Source: Verrucomicrobiales bacterium (GTDB taxonomy: Bacteria; Verrucomicrobiota; Verrucomicrobiia; Limisphaerales; J093). From it: DNA of 64,000 nt. Location: positions 124,001 through 188,000 of the forward strand of contig JACKPV010000022.1 of NCBI GenBank assembly GCA_024233305.1, given 5' to 3'. The translations under genes and the position numbers were made by a program. A model generated the notes under the pieces. The model was not told the DNA's origin. It did no database searches and saw only the letters and a list, made by a program, of their open reading frames with translations. Shown in pieces: positions 35,081 to 43,710 of this stretch (the first letter of the stretch is position 1; the number at the start of each line of letters is the position of its first letter).

Positions 35081-38000
35081 CTACGCCGCCGGCTGAATCA
35101 GGATCCGCCGTACCTGACGACTGCCGGGCCTCGTGGTGATCACCGCCACCACCAGTCTCGTCGTGGAAGCCTTCTCCACGAGTTCCAGGATGGCGGCTTC
35201 GCGGCTGAAAAAGCGGCGCCGCGAACCGTCGTATCCCTCGATCGTGAAGCCCTCGAAATCGCCAAAATGATCGAAGACCAGTTCACTCACCTTGCCCGAC
35301 CACATCCCAGGCCGCGCCGCATCGGGACGTTCATCGCCGTCCGGATCCCCCGGCCCCGGCTCACCGGCCGGCTCGCAACACCGGTCGCACGGATCGCCGC
35401 CTTCCCCGGCGCCGCCGTGACCGTCGTGGTCGGGCGCCTGCTCCGGCAACGGGATCCCGCCGTCCGGTGTCGCCGGCACAAGGTCCGGGTTTCCACCGAG
35501 CGCCCGGACCTTCTCGGCGGTCAACTGGACGAAGCGGATGAACGCGTCGTACCAGCGACTATCCGGGCGCAACCACTCGGCGCGCCAGCGAAGGACCGAC
35601 AGGAGCCGCAGGTGATGAGCGAGCATCTCAGCCTTGACCGAAACGGGAATCCCGAGCTGGAAGGCGCCAATCGTCTCCCGCCACCGGCCCGTCCCGCGCC
35701 GGGCGGCCGCGACCTCCTCGGGGGCGGGATGCTGGATGATGAGGGCCTCGCCGCCCGGCGCGTTGATCACGCCCAGATCGGTCATCAGGACCGTGTTTTG
35801 CCCCAGATCGAAGACCCCGCGGACGGCCCCTTGTTTGTCGGGGCCCGCGCCGGTTTCCGCATCGGACTTCCCCGCCCGGCGACGTTCGAGGAGGCGCGCC
35901 GCCTCCTGGGCAGAGATGAGCTTGAGGTTGGACGGCTTCACCTCGACCTGTCGGCTGCGGTTCGTCACCTGACGGACGGCGAGATCGAAGCGCTGGCCCC
36001 GTTTCACCCCAAGCGGGAAATCGGCGGTGATCACGCCGGTCCGCGGGCTTTGGCTCCGCGGTACCGGCACGTAACGAACGCCGCCGCCCGGCACGGCGAC
36101 CGTATGCGGATCGATCACGCGGATTTCGTGCCGCGGATAGAATCGGTCGGCCAGCGCCACCACCTCACTGGCATCCCAGCCCGGGATGAAGAGGCGGACC
36201 TCGGCGCCCCGGGGCGGATCCGCGCGCCAATCCAGCAGCAGCTCATCGGGGGGCAGTTCGTCGCTGATCGCGCCCGGTGCGGCTTCGATTTCGAAGGTGT
36301 GAAACGCCCGACGCGACGCGTCGAGACCGGGATTCGCGATCGCGCTCAGGGCGATGTTGCGCTGCGAGAGTTTGTCCGACGTGAACGGGTTCGCCCCGTC
36401 CGGGATGGGCGTTCCGGGAAACTCGATCTGCGCCACGATGCACTGATGCTCGCTCATCATGAGGGTCGGCAGATCGGTCGCGGCGCCGCCCGCCGGCGTG
36501 GGCGGGAGATAATCATCGTCAAGGTTGTTGTCGACCAGACAGCCGAAGAAGGCCGACGTCCCGGGCGCCATGTTCGGCTTCACGTTCACGGGATCGGACT
36601 GGGCGTTCGGACTCGCCGCCCGGGTCGCGGCAAACATCGGGAAGGAAAGCCATTCGGTCCCGGCGGCGTTCGTGCCCGGCAACGCGATCGGGTTGGCGCC
36701 GGCGGTCTTTTTGTAGCCGCGGACCGGCGTGCCAGGCGGGGATTCGCGGTAGGTGAGCGCCGCCGTGGTCTGCGACGTGAAGATGCGGAAGAAGACGCGC
36801 ACGTTGGTCGCCGCGGCGCCGCTCGACGGGAGCCGGACGCGGGCAACGGCGAAGTTGTATACCCTGCGACTCGGGCTGCCGGTGGTGGTGGGAAACGGGC
36901 TCAGGGCCGACGCGGACTGACCGGTCGGGAGCGCCTCGAACTCGGCCACCGTCATCGCGTTCAAGCGCGTCTGCAAGTGGGCCAGCGCCTGGGCTCGCGT
37001 GGCGCCGTTGGGCAACGGGGATCCGGGCGCACCCGCCACCACCGGAAACACCCGCACATCCGAACTGAGCCACGGCGTCGGATTGCCGTTGGCGAGATCG
37101 AGCATGAAGGGGTTCGCGGATTTGACCAGGGTGATCTGGGCGGAGTCAGTGAGCGGCGCCGCCGCAGCCGGCGAGGTCAGGCTGGCGTCGACTTGAACGT
37201 GGTTGAAATCGCCCGCAAAGCCGAACGCAGCAGGGTTGGCCACGACACGGTAGATGAACGTGATCCGCTGCAGCCGGTCGTTCAGCCCGGGATCGTCACT
37301 CGCCACACCGGTGGGAACAAGGCTGAGACCCGCCGGTTCCAACGGCGTCAGCACCGGAGCCCACGCGGCCAACTGCGCCGGGTCGGGCGACAAACTGGAG
37401 ATGCCTCCGCCCGGGAACTGGTTCGGTTTCAGCCCGTCCACCGTCACCAGCATCGCCCCGGCGAAGCTCGGATCCGCCGCCGCTTCGGCCTGGCTGAACG
37501 TGCTGCGCTCGAGGATGAGCTGGATCTTCGGACGCGGCCGGGCCAGCCAGTTGGCAATGTTGACGAACACCGCCCGGATGTCATCGAACACCGCGGGCGC
37601 GTCGTTGAAACCGTGGTTCTTGGCAGCCCCCGGCCCGGTGAGCGCGGACTCGGCAGGCGTATCGATCCGGCTGTCACCGGTCAGGTTGATGTCGATGTAA
37701 TGATGCCAGGTCGAGTCGGTCACCACCCGGCCCACCCCGACGGTCCTCCCGTCATAGGCGCACAACGTGTTGACGGTCTTGGGCGCCGGGATGCTCGTAT
37801 CCAAATCCCCGCCGCCGGAGGCCATCTTCGAGGCCAACGAAACGGTCTGTCCGGTGGCGATGACCCGCGGCAGTTCGCGGTGACCGTCGACCATCGGGAA
37901 TTCCGGAAACGTCTCCCCGGCAAACGTGGCGGCCGCGGTATCGTAAGGATACCCCGGCACCTCCCCCAGCGTGTTCCCCTCGTGCATGTGATCCGGGAAC

Positions 38001-38632
38001 ACCGTGATGTCGCTCACGCCGCGCTTCAGGATCGGATGGACCGGCGGCACGGGCGTGATCGGCTGGGGCACGGCATCGGACTGGTTCTCGAACCAGACGA
38101 ACGCCTCGTTCGTGCCGTCGTCGTTGAGGTCGTAATCGCCGCCCGGGTTCTGCCGCGTGGTGTCCGCGCGCCCGGTACCCAGCGGCGGGAAGTTGCGCGG
38201 GAAGCCGGCCGGCATGGGCGACACCGCATCCCCCGTTCCGTACCAGGCCCGCATCGCGCGGACGCGCGGGATATGGCCGCACATGTTGGAGCCGATGCTG
38301 TCATGATCCCCCGTCGCGAAGACCCCGCCGCCCGCCGCCGCAAACCTGGCAATCGCCGCCAGTTCGGCATCCGGCAGCTGGGCACTGCTCCCGCTCACGT
38401 TCCGGCCTTCATGACCGATCAGCCACAGCACGTCGAAAGCGAGCAGGTCGAGCGACGAGGCAAAACTGAACGACGCGTGGTCCGCGCTCGGATCACTTTG
38501 CCGATGCGCCTTGGTGACGCTGTGTCCCGCGCTGCTCAGCGCTTCGACCAGCGTCTGAAAAGTGAAGTCAGGGATTCCGCCGGCGGCCGAGAAACGAAAG
38601 CCACCGTCGAGGACGATGAGGATGTTTGCCAT
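35081..38632 (-). CDS. large orphan protein with ThuA/GATase1-like N-terminus, function unknown
   Basis: 1183 residues, no signal peptide and no membrane segment. The first 120 residues resemble ThuA-like or class-I glutamine-amidotransferase-like folds (ILIVLDGGFRFS, WLIGHEG, AAGGGVFATGDHDSIG), but the resemblance is weak. Residues about 150-900 are beta-rich with many Pro/Gly/Asp loops and no recognised family. A charged, Cys-containing linker (about residues 1060-1100, CDRCCEPAGEPGPG) precedes a compact conserved-looking C-terminal piece (WSGKVSELVFDHFGDFEGFT). I do not recognise the protein as a whole. It stands alone between two long intergenic regions. The N-terminus starts directly with a hydrophobic beta-strand, so export by the Sec or Tat route is unlikely unless another start is used. 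Confidence 0.7.
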   Translation of the reverse strand: MANILIVLDGGFRFSAAGGIPDFTFQTLVEALSSAGHSVTKAHRQSDPSADHASFSFASSLDLLAFDVLWLIGHEGRNVSGSSAQLPDAELAAIARFAAAGGGVFATGDHDSIGSNMCGHIPRVRAMRAWYGTGDAVSPMPAGFPRNFPPLGTGRADTTRQNPGGDYDLNDDGTNEAFVWFENQSDAVPQPITPVPPVHPILKRGVSDITVFPDHMHEGNTLGEVPGYPYDTAAATFAGETFPEFPMVDGHRELPRVIATGQTVSLASKMASGGGDLDTSIPAPKTVNTLCAYDGRTVGVGRVVTDSTWHHYIDINLTGDSRIDTPAESALTGPGAAKNHGFNDAPAVFDDIRAVFVNIANWLARPRPKIQLILERSTFSQAEAAADPSFAGAMLVTVDGLKPNQFPGGGISSLSPDPAQLAAWAPVLTPLEPAGLSLVPTGVASDDPGLNDRLQRITFIYRVVANPAAFGFAGDFNHVQVDASLTSPAAAAPLTDSAQITLVKSANPFMLDLANGNPTPWLSSDVRVFPVVAGAPGSPLPNGATRAQALAHLQTRLNAMTVAEFEALPTGQSASALSPFPTTTGSPSRRVYNFAVARVRLPSSGAAATNVRVFFRIFTSQTTAALTYRESPPGTPVRGYKKTAGANPIALPGTNAAGTEWLSFPMFAATRAASPNAQSDPVNVKPNMAPGTSAFFGCLVDNNLDDDYLPPTPAGGAATDLPTLMMSEHQCIVAQIEFPGTPIPDGANPFTSDKLSQRNIALSAIANPGLDASRRAFHTFEIEAAPGAISDELPPDELLLDWRADPPRGAEVRLFIPGWDASEVVALADRFYPRHEIRVIDPHTVAVPGGGVRYVPVPRSQSPRTGVITADFPLGVKRGQRFDLAVRQVTNRSRQVEVKPSNLKLISAQEAARLLERRRAGKSDAETGAGPDKQGAVRGVFDLGQNTVLMTDLGVINAPGGEALIIQHPAPEEVAAARRGTGRWRETIGAFQLGIPVSVKAEMLAHHLRLLSVLRWRAEWLRPDSRWYDAFIRFVQLTAEKVRALGGNPDLVPATPDGGIPLPEQAPDHDGHGGAGEGGDPCDRCCEPAGEPGPGDPDGDERPDAARPGMWSGKVSELVFDHFGDFEGFTIEGYDGSRRRFFSREAAILELVEKASTTRLVVAVITTRPGSRQVRRILIQPAA

Positions 38633-39116
38633 GGTGGGGTCGGTTTGAATTCAGAGTTGTTTGCCGCGGGTCATCCGGTTCGGGGCCGTGGCTGGATCGC
38701 CGCCCGCCGTCCACCTTCACCCGCCCCCCAGGGGCATTGCCATCCGCCAGCAATCGCCTTTGGAAATCACGGGCGGTAAACCCGAGGCAGAACGGCAGCC
38801 ATGTTGACCAACCATAATAACCTTGAACAGCGTCGCTACTGTATGGCAGGTGACCGTCCCCCGCAAGTCGCCGTTTGGAACCGGCAAATCGTGGGGCCCG
38901 GTTCCGCTCTCCCCGGCTTCGAGAGGGCCGGGGAGCTGGCGCGCGCGGTCCATTTCGCTGGCCCCGACAGGAGTCCGACTTGCTGCGGAGTGGATTCCGC
39001 GCTCCGAACACACTGCGACGCGCGCGTCGAATCGGACCGTCCGGCGTCGGGATGGACACCCGGATGGCGCAACCGTATGCTCGGGGCCGGGCATTTCCCC
39101 AACGAACGAGGTTTAC
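38633..39116. other. intergenic region, 484 bases
   Basis: Divergent region between the orphan gene and rhaA. An AT-richer patch (about 38806-38835, around TTGACC and ACCATAATAACC) may carry promoter elements, but I cannot assign them. No supported gene. The frame open upstream of rhaA lacks protein-like sequence before 39117. Confidence 0.45.
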
Positions 39117-40379
39117 ATGCGAAAAGCCAATCTGGATCGGGCCTACCGGCTGGCCCGCGAACGGTACGCCGGGCTCGGCGTCGACACTGACGAGGTCCTC
39201 CGTCAACTGGCCTCCGTGCCGTTGTCACTGCATTGCTGGCAGGGCGACGACGTCGGCGGCTTCGAGCAGGCCGGCGGGGATCTCTCCGGCGGCCTCGTGG
39301 CCACCGGCAATTATCCCGGCAAGGCCCGCACGCCGGACGAACTCCGTGCCGACGCCGCGCAAGCCCTGTCCCTGATTCCCGGCCGACACCGCTTTAACCT
39401 GCATGCCTCTTACGGCGAGTTCGGCGGACGGAAGGTGGACCGCAACCAGGTGGCGCCCGAGCACTTCCGCGGCTGGATCGCCTGGGCGAAGTCGCTGGGC
39501 ATCGGGTTGGACTTCAATCCGACCTGCTTTTCGCATCCGAAGGCGGACGGCGGCTTCACGCTGTCACATCAGGACAAGGCCGTCCGGCGGTTCTGGATCG
39601 AGCATTGCCAGGCCTGCCGCGAGATTGGCGCCGCCATGGGCCGGGCCCTCGGCAGCCCGACCGTCACCAACGTCTGGATCCCTGATGGCATGAAGGACAC
39701 GCCCGCCGACCGCCGGGGCCCGCGCGAACGCCTCGCCGAATCGCTGGACGCGGTCTTCCGGAAGAAACTCAACCCGAAACACAACCTCGACGCCATCGAA
39801 GGCAAGTTGTTCGGCATTGGCGCGGAAAGCTACACCGTGGGGATGCACGAGTTCTACCTCGGCTACGCGGTGAAGCATCAGAAACTGGTTTGCCTCGACG
39901 CCGGCCACTATCACCCCTCCGAGAACATGGCCGACAAGATCTCGTCGGTGCTGTGCTTCGTGCCCGAGATCCTGCTGCATGTGAGCCGCGGGGTTCGCTG
40001 GGACAGCGACCACGTGGTGACGTTGACCGACGATCTGCTGGCCATCGCCCAGGAGCTGGTGCGCGGAAGCTATCTCAAGCGAACGCATCTCGGGCTGGAT
40101 TTCTTCGATGCGAGCATCAACCGCGTCGCGGCCTGGGTGATCGGCGCGCGCAACCTGCTGCGGGCGCTTTGTTTTGCCATGCTGGAACCCTGGGCGTCGT
40201 ACCAGCGGCTCGAACGGGAAGGCGATTACACGGCGCGTCTGGCGTTGATGGAGGAAGCCAAGACGCTGCCCTGGAGCGCGGTCTGGGATTACCACTGCGC
40301 GCAACAGGAGGCGCCGGTCGGCGAAACCTGGCTGGCCGACGTGAAGCGGTATGAAGCGGAGGTCCAGAGCGCGCGTTGA
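39117..40379 (+). CDS. rhaA: L-rhamnose isomerase
   Basis: 420 residues, nearly the length of E. coli RhaA (419). Start 39117 has GAGG six bases upstream and a normal RhaA beginning (YRLARERYAGLGVDTDEVLR). Typical motifs are present: LHCWQGDDVGGFE, LDFNPTCFSHPKA, LCLDAGHYHPSENMADK-like VCLDAGHYHPSENMADK, and HLGLDFFDASINR, which hold the metal-binding and substrate residues in this family. It converts L-rhamnose to L-rhamnulose (EC 5.3.1.14). It is followed after eight bases by the rhamnose symporter gene. No rhamnulokinase or rhamnulose-1-phosphate aldolase is in the window. Confidence 0.96.
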   Translation: MRKANLDRAYRLARERYAGLGVDTDEVLRQLASVPLSLHCWQGDDVGGFEQAGGDLSGGLVATGNYPGKARTPDELRADAAQALSLIPGRHRFNLHASYGEFGGRKVDRNQVAPEHFRGWIAWAKSLGIGLDFNPTCFSHPKADGGFTLSHQDKAVRRFWIEHCQACREIGAAMGRALGSPTVTNVWIPDGMKDTPADRRGPRERLAESLDAVFRKKLNPKHNLDAIEGKLFGIGAESYTVGMHEFYLGYAVKHQKLVCLDAGHYHPSENMADKISSVLCFVPEILLHVSRGVRWDSDHVVTLTDDLLAIAQELVRGSYLKRTHLGLDFFDASINRVAAWVIGARNLLRALCFAMLEPWASYQRLEREGDYTARLALMEEAKTLPWSAVWDYHCAQQEAPVGETWLADVKRYEAEVQSAR

Positions 40380-40387
40380 GCCCGGCC

Positions 40388-41581
40388 ATGAACCCCTTCC
40401 TCGGCGTCTTCTTCCACTGGCTCGGCGGCCTGGCCTCCGGGAGTTTCTACGTTCCCTACAAGGGCGTGCGCAAATGGGCCTGGGAAGTCTATTGGCTCGT
40501 GGGCGGCGTCTTTTCGTGGATCGTCATGCCCTGGCTGCTGGCCGGCCTCATGACCCGCGACCTCGGCGGCGTGCTGCGACAACAGACCGCCGGGACGCTG
40601 TGGTGGACCTATTTCTTCGGGGCGCTCTGGGGATTCGGCGGACTGACCTTCGGACTGACGATGCGCTATCTGGGGATGTCCCTCGGCATGGGCGTGGCGC
40701 TCGGGTATTGCGCCGCGTTCGGGACCCTGCTGCCACCCATCTTCAAGTCCTTCGTGCCGGACATTCCGGTGGCGGAAACGTTGGGCCAGATCGCCGCGAC
40801 GACGCCGGGGAAGATCACGTTGCTCGGCGTGCTGGTCTGCCTGGTCGGGATCGCCGTGGCGGCCTACGCTGGGTTGACCAAGGAACGGGAGATGCCCGAA
40901 GCGGAGAAGAAGAAGGCGATTGCCGAGTTCAACTTCGGCAAAGGCATTCTGGTCGCGACGTTCTCGGGGATCATGAGCGCGTGCTTTTCGTTCGCCCTGA
41001 CCGCCGGGAACCCCATCGGGACGGCCACGGCGGCGGCCGGCACGTCGGAACTCTGGACCGGCCTGCCGAAACTGGTGGTCGTGCTTGCGGGTGGCTTCAC
41101 CACGAACTTCATCTGGTGCGTGGCGCTGAACCTCCGCAATCGCACCGGCTACCAGTACTTCAGCCGCACGCTCAACGCGCCCGTGCCGCGCCGCGAGGAC
41201 GAGACGATCATCGAAACCGCCGTCGACGCGCCGGGCGAGGAAGCCGTCGAACAGGCCCCGAAATTGCCCGTCACCGGGGACGACCGCGTACCCGTCGCGC
41301 GCAACTACTTCTTCAGCGCGCTGGCCGGCACGACCTGGTACATGCAGTTCTTCTTCTACACGATGGGGGAGACGCAGATGGGCAAGTTCGGGTTCGCCTC
41401 CTGGACGCTGCACATGGCCAGCATCATCATCTTCAGCACGATGTGGGGCTGGATCTTCCGCGAATGGAAGGGCGCCAGCCGGAAGGCGCACGGGCTGATC
41501 GCCGGCGGCATCGCGCTCCTCATCCTGTCCACCATCATCATCGGCCTCGGCACCTACCTCAAGGGACAGGCTACCGGCTAG
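40388..41581 (+). CDS. rhaT: L-rhamnose/proton symporter
   Basis: 397 residues from the ATG at 40388; a TTG at 40376 would overlap the rhaA stop and was rejected. About ten membrane segments across the protein. The start MNPFLGVFFHWLGGLASGSF and segments ATFSGIMSACFSFALTAGNP and TTWYMQFFFYTMGETQMG are RhaT-like. The family imports L-rhamnose with H+ (E. coli RhaT 344 residues). The extra length is in a hydrophilic loop near residues 265-300 (DETIIETAVDAPGEE). It forms an operon with rhaA. It confirms uptake of free rhamnose, probably from polysaccharide breakdown. Confidence 0.93.
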   Translation: MNPFLGVFFHWLGGLASGSFYVPYKGVRKWAWEVYWLVGGVFSWIVMPWLLAGLMTRDLGGVLRQQTAGTLWWTYFFGALWGFGGLTFGLTMRYLGMSLGMGVALGYCAAFGTLLPPIFKSFVPDIPVAETLGQIAATTPGKITLLGVLVCLVGIAVAAYAGLTKEREMPEAEKKKAIAEFNFGKGILVATFSGIMSACFSFALTAGNPIGTATAAAGTSELWTGLPKLVVVLAGGFTTNFIWCVALNLRNRTGYQYFSRTLNAPVPRREDETIIETAVDAPGEEAVEQAPKLPVTGDDRVPVARNYFFSALAGTTWYMQFFFYTMGETQMGKFGFASWTLHMASIIIFSTMWGWIFREWKGASRKAHGLIAGGIALLILSTIIIGLGTYLKGQATG

Positions 41582-41603
41582 GCGACGAAGCCCCGGCTGC
41601 CAC

Positions 41604-41777
41604 TCAGTCCAGCAGGCGAAACACGCGGTCGACCCTGGCGCGCCGCCGCTCCTCGTCCGTGGGCACGGCGTCGGGAAAGGTCTCCCGAAACCAACGGTTT
41701 CGCTTCACGAATGTCGCCAGGGGAACTTCCGGCGGGAGCGGATGAAACCCCTCGTCCTCGGGAAAACGCAGGTCCAC
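41604..41777 (-). CDS. small protein downstream of the nucleotidyltransferase, function unknown
   Basis: 57 residues from a GTG at 41777, 16 bases after the nucleotidyltransferase stop. An in-frame ATG at 41846 would extend it to 80 residues and overlap that gene by 53 bases. Both starts are possible. The sequence is well behaved and charged (EDEGFHPLPPEVPLATFVKR ... VPTDEERRRARVDRVFRLLD), suggesting a short helical protein. Its pairing with the nucleotidyltransferase resembles two-gene modules in which a small protein partners an NTase, but no known family could be confirmed. Confidence 0.45.
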   Translation of the reverse strand: MDLRFPEDEGFHPLPPEVPLATFVKRNRWFRETFPDAVPTDEERRRARVDRVFRLLD

Positions 41778-41793
41778 CCCCGACGGCGATTCC

Positions 41794-42327
41794 TCACCGT
41801 TGCCGCGCAAGTCGCCGGAAGGTCTCGTAGATTTCCCGGTTGCCATACCTCAGGAAGAGTTGCTCGTACCGCGGCTCGCGCAAGTCCAGACCGTTGCGCC
41901 GGATCAGCATTTCCACATCGTCGGCGTCCTTGGAGGTGCGATGGGCCAGCGCTTGGCGGAGCACATGGAGTTTGAGCGCCAACAAGTGATCAAGACAGGG
42001 CACCAGAGCATGCGCCGCACCAAAATCCCGTTCCTCTGCGGCCCCAACCATGCCTGTGAAGGTGTCCTCGTCGACAAACATCAAGTCGAGGGCGTCCCCA
42101 CCTCCGGGCAGACCGAACCGGACGAAGGAACGGGTGTCCCCCACCTGCCGCAACCCCGCCGCAGTCAGCCGCGTGATCCAGACCTCCCGATCCGCCCGGC
42201 GTGCCAGAAAGTCCACGTCGAAGGTGGCACGCGCGTACCCGTGGGCGGCGACCGCATAGCCCCCGATCACGAGAAATGGCAATGCCGGTTTCTCTCGGGC
42301 AAGGCAGACAAAGTCGCTCAGGTCCAT
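41794..42327 (-). CDS. nucleotidyltransferase-like protein (AbiEii/DUF6036 type)
   Basis: 177 residues from the ATG at 42327 (MDLSDFVCLAREKPALPFLV); the frame further upstream is not protein-like. N-terminal GGYAVAAHGYARATFDVDFL is the GG(S/Y)...D-x-D pattern of the polymerase-beta nucleotidyltransferase fold, with Asp residues of DVDF as likely metal ligands. The remainder (LALKLHVLRQAL, KDADDVEML) fits the AbiEii-like families, some of which are toxins that modify tRNA or proteins. Whether this protein is a toxin or a housekeeping transferase is open. It is followed by a small overlapping or adjacent gene in the same direction. Confidence 0.65.
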   Translation of the reverse strand: MDLSDFVCLAREKPALPFLVIGGYAVAAHGYARATFDVDFLARRADREVWITRLTAAGLRQVGDTRSFVRFGLPGGGDALDLMFVDEDTFTGMVGAAEERDFGAAHALVPCLDHLLALKLHVLRQALAHRTSKDADDVEMLIRRNGLDLREPRYEQLFLRYGNREIYETFRRLARQR

Positions 42328-42660
42328 CGGACGTGAGTCTAGCGGGCTGGACGCGACGATCAAGCGGCCCGCTACGGGACGGACCGCAAGAACGCCCGCA
42401 GCCGCGTCCATCGATTCAGCAAGCCGGAAGGTCGCTGCGGTGCGCTATGTCCCGCAGCCGGCAGGGAGGCGGATTCAAAGTCACCGGACGGATTGGTTCT
42501 CCCGCGGGGGCCTGCTGGCAGACCCCCGGCAAGGGGCCCGATCATGGCGGATCGTCGCCCCGTTGGACGAAAACCCGGACGGACGACTCCGGCGTTGCAG
42601 CCGGCGGGAGGCGCCCTTAAAGTCCGTCACCGTTTACCAAGCCGGACGGGCCGACGGATC
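42328..42660. other. intergenic region, 333 bases
   Basis: Divergent region between the nucleotidyltransferase gene and accA. Promoters for both are expected. No RNA gene or strong motif recognised; open frames here do not look like protein. Confidence 0.45.
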
Positions 42661-43701
42661 ATGAAGCAGTACCTGGACTTCGAAAAGCCAATCGCCGAGC
42701 TGCAGCGCAAACTGGATGAACTTCGCGAGCATCCGGAAAGCGCCTCGCTGGGTCTTGACCTCGAGGCGGAAATCAAGCTGATGGAGGACAAGCTGGCCGA
42801 GACGCGCCGGGCCGTGTATTCGAATCTGACCGCCTGGCAGCGCGTGCAATTGGCCCGTCATCCCAAGCGCCCGTACACCATGGACTATCTCCGCACGGTC
42901 TTCGCCGACTTCGAGGAACTCCATGGCGACCGGCTGTTCGCAGATGATCGCGCGATGGTCTGCGGCCTGGCGCGTTTGGAGGGGGAAAACGTGGTGGTGC
43001 TGGGCACCCAGAAGGGACGCGAGGTCAAGGAGAACATCCTGCGCAACTTCGGCTCCGCCCATCCCGAGGGCTACCGCAAGGCGCTGCGCCTCATGCGCCT
43101 CGCGGCGAAGTTCGGCCTGCCGATCATCGCCCTCATCGACACCGCCGGCGCCTATCCGGGCGTCGGAGCGGAAGAACGGCACATCGCCGAAGCCATCGCG
43201 GTCAACCTGCGCGAGATGACCCTCATGTCCGTGCCGATCATCGCGGTCGTGATCGGCGAGGGCGGCTCGGGCGGCGCCCTCGGGATCGGCGTGGCGGACC
43301 GGGTGCTGATCCTCGAGAACGCCTATTACTCGGTCATCAGCCCCGAAGGATGCGCGGCGATTCTGTGGAAGGACCGCACCGCCGCCGCCAAGGCGGCCGA
43401 AGCCCTCAAGATCACAGCGCGGGATCTGCTCGAATTGCAGTTGGTGGACGAAATCGTGCCGGAACCGCTGGGCGGCGCGCACAACGACCTCGCCGGGACC
43501 GCCAGCACCTTGAAAGCCACCCTGGCCCGGCATCTGCTCGAGTTGAAGTCCTGTCCGGTCAAGGAGCGGTTGCGGCTGCGCTACGAAAAGTACCGCGCCT
43601 TCGGACACTTCCTCGAGGAACTCCCGCCGGTCGCAACCGCAGAACCGAAGCCGCCCGCCGCCACCCCGCCACCCGCCCAAGCCCCCGCGCCGCAATCCTG
43701 A
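42661..43701 (+). CDS. accA: acetyl-CoA carboxylase carboxyltransferase, alpha subunit
   Basis: 346 residues from the ATG at 42661. N-terminal MKQYLDFEKPIAELQRKLDE is typical AccA. The carboxyltransferase core has GTQKGREVKENILRNFG, HPEGYRKALRLMRLA, IDTAGAYPGVGAEERHIAEA, IGEGGSGGALGIGVADRVL and YSVISPEGCAAILWKD. The enzyme transfers carboxyl from biotin to acetyl-CoA with AccD, the first committed step of fatty-acid synthesis. A Pro/Ala-rich tail (residues about 322-346) is an unusual extension. manA and a DUF2064 gene follow closely; accD is not in the window. An upstream in-frame extension was rejected. Confidence 0.96.
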   Translation: MKQYLDFEKPIAELQRKLDELREHPESASLGLDLEAEIKLMEDKLAETRRAVYSNLTAWQRVQLARHPKRPYTMDYLRTVFADFEELHGDRLFADDRAMVCGLARLEGENVVVLGTQKGREVKENILRNFGSAHPEGYRKALRLMRLAAKFGLPIIALIDTAGAYPGVGAEERHIAEAIAVNLREMTLMSVPIIAVVIGEGGSGGALGIGVADRVLILENAYYSVISPEGCAAILWKDRTAAAKAAEALKITARDLLELQLVDEIVPEPLGGAHNDLAGTASTLKATLARHLLELKSCPVKERLRLRYEKYRAFGHFLEELPPVATAEPKPPAATPPPAQAPAPQS

Positions 43702-43710
43702 CCGCGCCTC

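Noticed and set aside
34790..38779. Long open frame on the plus strand opposite the 1183-residue gene
   Set aside because: Arg- and Gly-rich without protein-like motifs. The minus strand shows regular beta-rich protein sequence.
40376..40387. TTG start for rhaT
   Set aside because: It overlaps the rhaA stop and adds only four residues. The ATG at 40388 matches known RhaT starts.
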